From Candidatus Hydrogenedentota bacterium (lineage in GTDB: Bacteria > Hydrogenedentota > Hydrogenedentia > Hydrogenedentales > CAITNO01), in NCBI GenBank assembly GCA_012730045.1, contig JAAYBR010000069.1, positions 1 to 45,760 of the forward strand: a stretch of 45,760 nt of DNA, written 5' to 3'. Position numbers and translations under genes: made by a program. The notes below the pieces were generated by a model that saw nothing but the letters and a program-made list of their open reading frames with translations, had not been told where the DNA came from and ran no database searches. Shown in pieces: positions 1-6,530 of this stretch. Each line of letters starts with the position of its first letter. The stretch's first letter is position 1.

Positions 1-13
1 AAAATGGCACGGG

Positions 14-79
14 GACATTGCGGACTCCTTCGGTGATGGTTGCGGAACAACTCATTCTACCGAACGGAACCGCAATGTC
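14..79. repeat. Short inverted repeat near the left edge
   Basis: Two perfect 10-bp inverted arms, GACATTGCGG at 14-23 and CCGCAATGTC at 70-79, enclose 46 bases. The flanks (GGG before, TCC after) extend the pairing with mismatches. It may be a dispersed palindromic repeat or a long hairpin in an untranslated region. No gene is convincing in 1-216. Confidence 0.45.
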
Positions 80-133
80 TCCTCTCCTTTTCTGCCCGTG
101 TTGCGTTTCGCGCTTGAATCCGCCCGGTGAATT

Positions 134-210
134 CGCACGGACCCGCACGAACCCGCACGGACAGAACATCCCGTCCCCCCTAGACCCTAAACCCCAGACC
201 CTAGACCCTA
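134..210. repeat. Tandem 10-bp repeat and C-rich TAGACCC tract
   Basis: Positions 134-162 hold three head-to-tail copies of a 10-bp unit, CGCACGGACC, the middle one with one change. Positions 181-210 hold an irregular run of TAGACCC/AACCCC units. The complementary strand has at least four short G runs, so a G-quadruplex is possible just upstream of the first gene. Confidence 0.5.
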
Positions 211-240
211 TCCCCCGTGCCGTGCCATACTGCCTCCACC

Positions 241-1320
241 ATGGTACCCTCCAACACCGCCCTCCCCCCGGCCCTCGCCGTTGCGGGGGGATGGGGACAC
301 ATCGGCGGCTGCTTTGCCCGCGCCGCACTCGGCGCGGGGGTGCGGGTCTTCGTCCACGACCCCGGGCCGCGTCCGCAGGACGAAGCCCTTGCGGACGCCG
401 TGGAGGTGCGTGCGGCAGAGGAGTTCTACGCCCTGCCTGTCCCCTTCTATCATCTGGCCCTCCAGCCCGCGCACCGGGACACGGCGTTTTCCCTGCTCGC
501 CGCCCGTCCGGAAGAGGCCGGAAATCCGCTGGTGCTGGTGGAGAAGCCCCTCGCCCCGCCCTTTGACAGGGAACGCGCGCTTCGTGCCCGCGACACGGCC
601 GCCAGCCTGCCGGGCACCGTCCTCTTCGACTTCATTGAACTCTACCGGCCCCTGACGCGCACTGTCTTTGAATATCTCTCCTCCTTCCAGCACTGCCGCA
701 TCCATGAAATCGCCCTGACACGGACCAAGGACCGCGAGGACCCCGCCGTCCCCCGCAACCACATCGTCACCCTGCCCGTCCAGTACCAGGAGACCGTGCA
801 CTGCGCCGCCTGGGCGCTGGCCTGCCTGGAGCATGTCTCCGCGGGGCTTCCGGAGAACGGCGCCGTGGAGGCGTGGGGAACATCCGCCCCCCACTCCCCG
901 CCCAACCCGGAGCGCTATCCCGAACCGGTGGACGGGTTCTTCGAGGGGGGAATCGCCCTCGGGGAAACGCGGGTCACCTTCCTCACCGATTTCCGGCGGG
1001 GCACGCCGCGCAGCCAGTACCGGCGCGTGGTGGGCGAGGGCGACGGCCGCCGCTTTGTCCTCGAGACCGAGTACCTCCCCGGCGCGGCCTGGCTGAAGAT
1101 CAACGGGGAGTCCGTGCCTCTTCCCCGGGAGGACTCCCCGCATCTGGAGGCCCTGCGCGGGGCCTGGCGGTGCCACCTCGACCGGATGAACGGTACCCCC
1201 CGGCACATGCCCCTCCCCGGTCCGGCCTTCGCCCACCGCACCTGGCTCGTGTCCACCCTGCTCTGGAACGCCGCCCACGGAAAGCCGGCGACGGGGACCT
1301 TTCCCGAAGACAACGGGTAG
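241..1320 (+). CDS. Gfo/Idh/MocA-like NAD(P)-dependent oxidoreductase
   Basis: This 359-residue protein looks like a member of the Gfo/Idh/MocA dehydrogenase family. A Rossmann-type glycine-rich turn (AVAGGWGHIGG, residues 13-23) follows a first beta strand, an acidic residue ends the next strand (VFVHDPG), and the VEKPLA motif near residue 103 is the EKP signature of the family. The C-terminal half would be the alpha/beta substrate domain. The substrate is unknown; these enzymes usually act on sugars or cyclitols. I chose ATG 241; an in-frame GTG at 217 would add 8 residues, and neither start has a clear Shine-Dalgarno. The glycine-rich loop is imperfect, so cofactor binding is inferred. Confidence 0.7.
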   Translation: MVPSNTALPPALAVAGGWGHIGGCFARAALGAGVRVFVHDPGPRPQDEALADAVEVRAAEEFYALPVPFYHLALQPAHRDTAFSLLAARPEEAGNPLVLVEKPLAPPFDRERALRARDTAASLPGTVLFDFIELYRPLTRTVFEYLSSFQHCRIHEIALTRTKDREDPAVPRNHIVTLPVQYQETVHCAAWALACLEHVSAGLPENGAVEAWGTSAPHSPPNPERYPEPVDGFFEGGIALGETRVTFLTDFRRGTPRSQYRRVVGEGDGRRFVLETEYLPGAAWLKINGESVPLPREDSPHLEALRGAWRCHLDRMNGTPRHMPLPGPAFAHRTWLVSTLLWNAAHGKPATGTFPEDNG

Positions 1321-1502
1321 GAAGGAGTGCGAGGCGGCTCCGGATTCACTCCGCGACTGACAATTATGAAAAAGCCCCCCGCTGTCTCTCAAAGTCCAGA
1401 AAGTTGCTCGGGCCTGCGATCCGACTGCGGGAACGGATGAGAATTGCCCTCTGACAGGCCCGCGCTAGAACTCTTCCCCGTTTCGCATCAAGATCATGAA
1501 AG

Positions 1503-1549
1503 ACCAAACATAATGTGTTTGCAGAAATACCGAGCACAATATATTGTGG
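1503..1549. promoter_or_regulatory. Paired NrdR-box-like sites (distal pair)
   Basis: Two sites resembling the NrdR box consensus ACACWATATATWGTGT start at 1503 (12 of 16 matches) and 1534. The second contains a perfect 14-bp palindrome, CACAATATATTGTG, at 1535-1548. Their starts are 31 bp apart, about three helical turns, the spacing known for NrdR box pairs. NrdR represses ribonucleotide reductase genes when (d)ATP signals enough precursor. The next genes downstream are thyX and nrdJ, which fits. Confidence 0.65.
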
Positions 1550-1770
1550 TTTAGGTGTCAAGAATCCGTCTCATTTCCCTGGGGTATCCAAGGGCACAGC
1601 CCGCGCCGGAGGGCATTGCCTGTAGGGAAAGCGGGGGGCATCCTCCCCTGTTCTCCGGGGAGCCTTCTCCGCAGATTCCCGCAACAAGAAGCCGGTTCCC
1701 GGGGAGTGTTCCGGCTGGCAGACTGCCCTTTTCCCTCCTGCGGTCTCAGTCCAGCGCTTCGCCCAATTAA
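1550..1770 (+). other. GC-rich region between the NrdR box pairs; possible structured leader
   Basis: The 1321-1990 gap has no convincing gene. Between the two box pairs the DNA is GC-rich and can form hairpins, for example CTCCCC pairing with GGGGAG and GCCGG with CCGGC (about 1650-1715). If transcription starts near the distal boxes this would be a structured 5' leader of the thyX-nrdJ mRNA. I found no full cobalamin-riboswitch signature. Short open frames here look like chance in GC-rich DNA. Confidence 0.3.
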
Positions 1771-1817
1771 GCGCAATATATTGAATCGTTTGCCAATGCA
1801 GACACAATATATTGAAT
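1771..1817. promoter_or_regulatory. Paired NrdR boxes upstream of thyX-nrdJ
   Basis: Two copies of CAATATATTG at 1774-1783 and 1805-1814 lie exactly 31 bp apart. As 16-bp boxes, 1771-1786 matches the NrdR consensus at 12 of 16 positions and 1802-1817 at 14 of 16. Both are followed by AATC. Tandem boxes at this spacing before a ribonucleotide reductase operon are the hallmark of NrdR control. They end about 70 bp upstream of the -35 element of the likely thyX promoter. Confidence 0.75.
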
Positions 1818-1885
1818 CATCCCTCCCTGTCTTGTGGTAAGAAAAGGAAGAATTCTGGCCGGTGGCTGGGGCGCGGAGAGGGGGG

Positions 1886-1914
1886 TTTACAGCCGGGGAA
1901 AAGATAGGTATAAT
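1886..1914 (+). promoter_or_regulatory. Sigma70-type promoter for thyX-nrdJ
   Basis: A -35 element TTTACA (1886-1891, 5 of 6) and a perfect -10 TATAAT (1909-1914) are separated by 17 bp. Transcription should start near 1921, giving a leader of about 70 nucleotides before the thyX start codon. Confidence 0.7.
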
Positions 1915-1990
1915 TCGGTCCCCTGCGGCGGGGTTCCCCGCCGTCTGCACGGAGAGAGAACAGATTTTCGACCAGTTCTTGGGGTTCTTC

Positions 1991-2773
1991 ATGAAGATTG
2001 TCGAGCCGAGCGTATTTTTGGTGGGGGAGACCCGGGTGCATGAACCCGGGTTGCAGGCCTACCTGGAGCATGTCGGGGCGGCGGGCTGGCAGACGGACGC
2101 GCCCAGCGACTCCGAGCGGCTGTCGGAGGTGATGGGGCGCCTGTGCTACCGGTCCTTCGAGCCGGGGATGAACCCGAACGTGACCCGGGTGCGCCAGGGC
2201 AACGCGCCGTATCTGGAGAACATTTTGAAGGTGGGGCACGGCAGCGTGCTGGAGCACGCCTCGCTGAACTTCATCTTTGCGGACGTGAGCCGGGTGGTCA
2301 CGCACGAGCTGGTGCGCCACCGGGCGGGCACGGCGGTGTCCCAGGAGTCGCTGCGCTTCGTGCGGCTGGACACGCTTTCGGCCTATGTGCCCATGCACAT
2401 CCGCGAGAGCGAGGAGGGCATGGAGGTTTTCGTGCGGACGGTGGAGCAGCTGGAGGAGGTGCAGCGGAGCCTGGCGAACCTTTTCGCCATCGGCGACGAG
2501 GAGCGCTTCTCGGAGAAGAAGAAGCTGACGTCGGCGTTCCGGCGGGTCGCGCCCATCGGCGTGGCCACGACCATCGGCTGGTCGTGCAATTTCCGGGCGC
2601 TGCGCCATGTGATCGAGAGCCGGACGGACCCCCACGCGGAGGAGGAGATCCGGCTGCTGTTTGGCAGGGTTTTCGGGCTGGTCCGGGAGCGGTACCCGAA
2701 CCTGTTTTCCGACTATGTGGCGGAGGAGGTGGACGGGCTGCCCTGGGTTCACACAGGGTGCCGGAAAGTATGA
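1991..2773 (+). CDS. thyX: Flavin-dependent thymidylate synthase ThyX
   Basis: ThyX methylates dUMP to dTMP using FAD, NADPH and methylene-tetrahydrofolate. The 260-residue protein carries the family signature as RHR-x8-S-x-R (RHR at residues 109-111, S120, R122), preceded by HGSVLEH near 83-89, and a C-terminal segment with NFRALRH like the NxRxLRH region of the family. I start it at ATG 1991 because homology begins there; the frame is open 43 codons further upstream but that part is not ThyX-like. The Shine-Dalgarno is weak. It is the first gene of an operon with nrdJ, 70 bp downstream, so dTTP and dNTP synthesis are made together. Confidence 0.93.
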   Translation: MKIVEPSVFLVGETRVHEPGLQAYLEHVGAAGWQTDAPSDSERLSEVMGRLCYRSFEPGMNPNVTRVRQGNAPYLENILKVGHGSVLEHASLNFIFADVSRVVTHELVRHRAGTAVSQESLRFVRLDTLSAYVPMHIRESEEGMEVFVRTVEQLEEVQRSLANLFAIGDEERFSEKKKLTSAFRRVAPIGVATTIGWSCNFRALRHVIESRTDPHAEEEIRLLFGRVFGLVRERYPNLFSDYVAEEVDGLPWVHTGCRKV

Positions 2774-2843
2774 CGGCGGGCGCCCTGCGGAAGGGGCACC
2801 CGGGTTGCGGGAATGTTTCGCTGGCAGTAAAGGAGAGACGGCC

Positions 2844-4913
2844 ATGTTCACAGTGAGGGAGCGGTTCCGGTTGTCGGAGAGTTTTCTGGACCAGTTCAAG
2901 GGGCGGCAGCCGGACTGGGGTCCCCTGGGGTACATCACCTTCAAGCGCACCTACGCGCGCACGGTCAACGACGGCACCGGGCGGACGGAGGAGTTCTGGG
3001 AGACCCTGCGCCGGGTGATCGAGGGGTGCTACACGATCCAGCTGAACCACTGCGCGAGCCTCAAGCTGCCGTGGAAACCGGAGAAGGCCCAGCGCTCCGC
3101 CCAGGAGATGTTCCGCCTGATGTGGGACTTCCGCTTCCTCCCGCCGGGCCGCGGCCTGTGGATGATGGGGTCGGACTACATCTACCAGCGCGGCTCCGCC
3201 GCCCTGAACAACTGCGCCTTCGTCTCCACCGACGAGATCGACACGGACTTCGCCGAGCCCTTCTGCTTCCTCATGGACCTGTCCATGCTGGGCACGGGCG
3301 TGGCCTTCGACACGAAGGGCGCGGGGCTGGTCACGATCCAGGCGCCCCAGCAGGGCGAGTACACGCATGTGGTCGAGGACTCCAAGGAGGGGTGGACGGA
3401 CCTCGTGCGCGTGGTGCTCAACGCCTACGTGGGCAAGGCGCGCCGTCCCGCGCACATAGACTACGGCAAGATCCGCCCCCTGGGCGCGCCCATCACCACC
3501 TTCGGCGGCATCGCGCCGGGGCCGGGCCCGCTGATGGAGTGCGTGAAGAACATAGACCTGATCCTGGCGCCCCGGGCGGGGAACATCATCTCCTCCACGG
3601 ACATCACGGACCTGATGAACGTGATCGGGAAGTGCGTGGTCTCCGGCGGCGTGCGGCGCACGGCGGAGCTCGCGCTGGGCGACCCGGACGACACGGAGTA
3701 CCTCCAGCTCAAGGACCCCACCCTGCACAAGGACGCGATGATGGCCTGGCGGTGGGCGTCCAACAACAGCGTCATCGCCAAAGTCGGCATGAACTACTGC
3801 GCCACGGGCACGCAGACGGCGAAGAACGGCGAGCCGGGCTATTTCTGGCTGGAGAACGCGCGGGCCTACGGCCGCCTGAAGGACGGGGCGAACTATGTGG
3901 ACGCGAAGGTGGCGGGGACCAACCCCTGCGCCGAGCAGAGCCTGGAGTCCTACGAGATCTGCAACCTTGTGGAGACCTTCCCGTCGCGCCACGCGACCCT
4001 GGACGAGTACAAGCGCACGCTGAAGTTCGCCTATCTCTACGCGAAGACCGTCACCCTGATCCCCACGCACAACGAGCGCACGAACGCCATCATGCTGCGC
4101 AACCGGCGCATCGGCCTGTCGCAGTCCGGCATCGTGGAGAGCTTCCAGCGCCACGGCCGCCGCGAGCACTTCCGCTGGTGCGACGAGGGCTACCAGTACA
4201 TCGGCAAGCTGGACCGCATCTACTCCCAGTGGCTGTGCGTGCCCGAAAGCATCAAGAAGACCAGCATCAAGCCCAGCGGCACCGTGTCGCTCCTGCCGGG
4301 CGTCACGCCGGGCATCCACTACGCCCACTCGGAGTACTACTACCGGACCATCCGCATTGACAAGACCAGCCCGCTCGTCGAGCCCCTGAAGCGCGCGGGA
4401 TACCGCATCGAGGACTCGGCCTACGGGGACAACACCCACGTCGTCTACTTCCCCGTCCACGAGAAGTTCTTCGACCGGAGCAAGACGGGCGTCTCCGTGT
4501 GGGAGCAGGTGGAGAACGTGGCGCAGATGCAGTTCTACTGGGCGGACAACCAGGTGAGCGCCACCATCACCTTCACGCCCGACGAGGCGGAGGACATCCC
4601 GGAGATCCTGGAGCTGAACGAGACGCGCCTGAAGTCCATCAGCTTCCTCCCCCTCGTGGAGCACAACTACGTGCAGGCGCCCTACCAGGAGATCTCGAAG
4701 GAGGTCTACGAGCAGGCCAAGGCGAAGCTCGGCCCCCTCAACTTCGAGATGGTCAACACGGACGAGGCGCAGGACCTCTACTGCGACGGCGACAAATGCA
4801 TGGTGGACCTCCAGCCGCGCCTGCCGGAGCAGCAGGAGGTGCCGTTCCCCGAGGAGCAGCCGGAGGAGTCGCCCGCCGCTCAGGGCGACGAGGTCGGCGC
4901 GCCCGCAAACTAA
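2844..4913 (+). CDS. nrdJ: Adenosylcobalamin-dependent (class II) ribonucleoside-triphosphate reductase
   Basis: A class II reductase, which makes deoxynucleotides with a radical generated from adenosylcobalamin and so works with or without oxygen. The 689-residue length and sequence resemble the monomeric Lactobacillus-type enzyme (about 740). Visible landmarks are NNCAF (C124, first redox cysteine), NPCAE (C362, the thiyl-radical cysteine, with E364), C373 in the following YEIC (second redox cysteine), and a C-terminal CDGDKC pair (647-652) that relays electrons from thioredoxin. No intein is present. Start ATG 2844 has AGGAGA at 2831-2836. The last 35 residues are an acidic, proline-rich tail. 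Upstream NrdR boxes suggest repression when dNTPs are sufficient. Confidence 0.93.
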   Translation: MFTVRERFRLSESFLDQFKGRQPDWGPLGYITFKRTYARTVNDGTGRTEEFWETLRRVIEGCYTIQLNHCASLKLPWKPEKAQRSAQEMFRLMWDFRFLPPGRGLWMMGSDYIYQRGSAALNNCAFVSTDEIDTDFAEPFCFLMDLSMLGTGVAFDTKGAGLVTIQAPQQGEYTHVVEDSKEGWTDLVRVVLNAYVGKARRPAHIDYGKIRPLGAPITTFGGIAPGPGPLMECVKNIDLILAPRAGNIISSTDITDLMNVIGKCVVSGGVRRTAELALGDPDDTEYLQLKDPTLHKDAMMAWRWASNNSVIAKVGMNYCATGTQTAKNGEPGYFWLENARAYGRLKDGANYVDAKVAGTNPCAEQSLESYEICNLVETFPSRHATLDEYKRTLKFAYLYAKTVTLIPTHNERTNAIMLRNRRIGLSQSGIVESFQRHGRREHFRWCDEGYQYIGKLDRIYSQWLCVPESIKKTSIKPSGTVSLLPGVTPGIHYAHSEYYYRTIRIDKTSPLVEPLKRAGYRIEDSAYGDNTHVVYFPVHEKFFDRSKTGVSVWEQVENVAQMQFYWADNQVSATITFTPDEAEDIPEILELNETRLKSISFLPLVEHNYVQAPYQEISKEVYEQAKAKLGPLNFEMVNTDEAQDLYCDGDKCMVDLQPRLPEQQEVPFPEEQPEESPAAQGDEVGAPAN

Positions 4914-4941
4914 ACCGCTCATACGCCCACATCCATACCAC

Positions 4942-4980
4942 GGGTCTCCGGAGTTCCTCTCTCCGGGGGCCCACATTTTT
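4942..4980 (+). terminator. Rho-independent terminator after nrdJ
   Basis: A 12-bp stem (4942-4953 with 4961-4972, two G-U pairs in RNA) with a 7-base loop is followed by ACA and five Ts at 4976-4980. It begins 28 bp after the nrdJ stop codon. Confidence 0.65.
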
Positions 4981-5053
4981 CAGGGGAGGCGGGAAGGAAG
5001 GCGCGTCAACGGCCCGCAGGGGCTTCGCTGGGGAACTTCAACGGTGGCACGCC

Positions 5054-6058
5054 CTACCCGTACCACGGGCGCTGGCGCTCCCTGGCGGCGGCCAGCGCGT
5101 CAATGGCAATGTTGACGTCCTCCACGATCTGGAAGTCGAAGATGCCGACGCACAGGAAATCGGCGCCGTTCTGGAAGGCGAAGTTGAAGCCGTCGCGCGG
5201 ATGGATCGCCCCGGCGGCCAGCACCTTGAAGGCGATCCACGGCGCCTTCACCTTTCCCATGACCTCCTGCGTCTGGTCGGGGAAAAGGTCAAACATGTTG
5301 TCGTGCCAGTCGTTGTGCCCCGGCTGGGGGTGCCCGTCCACGGTGAACTCGCGCCGGTTCTCGCGCGGGGTGGCGGACCAGTAGTTCTCGTGGTGGAAGG
5401 TCTTGACGTAGTAGTCCGGCACGATGCCCGCCGCCTCGCAGGCCATGGGCACCTGCACGGAGTGCGCGCCAATCCCCGCCGGGTACCCCTGCTTTCGGAT
5501 GTGCTCAATGGCCGCCGCGATCACGTCCAGCCGGTTCGTCCGGGTCAGCCGGTCGCCCACGGCGCCGTTGATGTACATGGTGGTGAACCCGTTGTCTATG
5601 GCGAGGTCAATGTCCCCCGTGACGTCGTCGGGCTTCGGATAGGTCTGGCAGATGGTCTGGATCTTCCCGCCGTTCTCGCGGTACTTCCGGTAGAGGTCCG
5701 CCTGCGCGTTGATGACGCACATGGTGTCAATGCCCGCGGCCTCGGCCATGTGCAGCGTCTCGAACACCTTCGGGTCCGTGTGGTAGGCCTTCAGCAGGTC
5801 GGGCACGTAGATCAGGTCGCGCGAATGCGCCCACCCGCCGATCAGGTTGTTCCCGATGATGATCCGGCTCAGGGTCATGGAGCCGATCTTCCCCTTCGGC
5901 AGCTCCCCCTTCAATTTGTCCAGCCCCGCCGCCTCCCGGTACTTCTGGGTCGCCCCCGACACCCCGTCCACCTTCGCCTCCTCCCCGTACGCCCCCGCAG
6001 CCGCCGCCACCGGCCCCGCCGCCGCGATTTTCAGAAAGTCCCGACGTGATGATTCCAT
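5054..6058 (-). CDS. Tat-exported protein, probable TIM-barrel fold, function unknown
   Basis: The 334-residue product starts with a twin-arginine signal, MESSRRDFLKIAAAG, followed by an Ala-rich hydrophobic stretch, so it is probably exported folded, perhaps with a cofactor. The rest alternates beta-like segments (SRIIIGNN, IDTMCVIN, FTTMYING, WIAFKVLAAGAI) with helices, as in a TIM barrel of the aldo/keto-reductase or xylose-isomerase-like type. Such proteins are frequent in planctomycete-like genomes. The start is ATG at 6058 with AAGGAAAGG upstream; a 44-codon longer frame begins inside a repeat and lacks sense. It is transcribed towards the nrdJ terminator and stands alone. Confidence 0.7.
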   Translation of the reverse strand: MESSRRDFLKIAAAGPVAAAAGAYGEEAKVDGVSGATQKYREAAGLDKLKGELPKGKIGSMTLSRIIIGNNLIGGWAHSRDLIYVPDLLKAYHTDPKVFETLHMAEAAGIDTMCVINAQADLYRKYRENGGKIQTICQTYPKPDDVTGDIDLAIDNGFTTMYINGAVGDRLTRTNRLDVIAAAIEHIRKQGYPAGIGAHSVQVPMACEAAGIVPDYYVKTFHHENYWSATPRENRREFTVDGHPQPGHNDWHDNMFDLFPDQTQEVMGKVKAPWIAFKVLAAGAIHPRDGFNFAFQNGADFLCVGIFDFQIVEDVNIAIDALAAARERQRPWYG

Positions 6059-6102
6059 GCAGCGCGCCTTTCCTTGGGCCGTGTCCGGCCGACGGCATTG
6101 TG

Positions 6103-6462
6103 CGGCAATCCCCGCGCGGCGGTCAACTTGGGCGGGGCACTGCCCCGCGCTGCTTGATCGCACAGGTGCGGACCGGAGCATTGGTGGCACGAGGTTGCTT
6201 CAGTCGCTGGCGCTCCTTCGCAATGACCGGGGAGGCGGCAGCCTTGTAGTGAGACGCCGTCCCCCACGTCATGACGAGCAACGCGAAGCCATCTCGCGCC
6301 CGCCACACCTTCACCCCACCCCGTCATGGCGAGCGAAGCGAAGCCATCTCGTTCCCGCCGCACCTTTGCCCACCCCGTCATGGCGAGCGAAGCGAAGCCA
6401 TATAGTGCCCGCCAAATCTCTGGGTGACGCGGCAATCCCCGCGCGGCGGTCAACTTGGGCGG
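6103..6462. repeat. Nest of dispersed repeats bounded by a 33-bp direct repeat
   Basis: The gap 6059-6530 holds no gene but several repeats. A perfect 33-bp direct repeat lies at 6103-6135 and 6430-6462. Between them are three tandem 38-bp units at 6267-6304, 6322-6359 and 6376-6413 (period 54-55 bp, core GGCGAGCGAAGCGAAGCCAT) and a related, diverged unit in the opposite direction at about 6183-6230. Such units are known as multi-copy intergenic repeats in many genomes and are often mistranslated as protein. Copies a to c differ at only a few positions, so the expansion looks recent. Confidence 0.75.
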
Positions 6463-6530
6463 CCGCGCCTTCATGGCAACCACCCCGCGGCTTGGGGTAC
6501 CATGCCGCAGGCCAGAGAGGGTCCGGCGCC

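Noticed and set aside
18-566. A 182-codon frame at the left edge
   Set aside because: Runs through repeats and across the oxidoreductase gene in another frame; Arg/Pro-rich shadow translation.
1560-1770. Cobalamin riboswitch before nrdJ
   Set aside because: A few short matches to the consensus can be found, but no intact B12 box or ordered core; not reported as a riboswitch.
1544-1992. Short open frames on both strands before thyX
   Set aside because: They overlap regulatory palindromes, lack Shine-Dalgarno sites and have no recognisable domain.
2298-4976. An 892-codon open frame on the minus strand opposite thyX and nrdJ
   Set aside because: It is a shadow frame in GC-rich DNA; the plus-strand genes carry clear family motifs and the minus frame has low-complexity Val/Arg/Leu/Ala composition.
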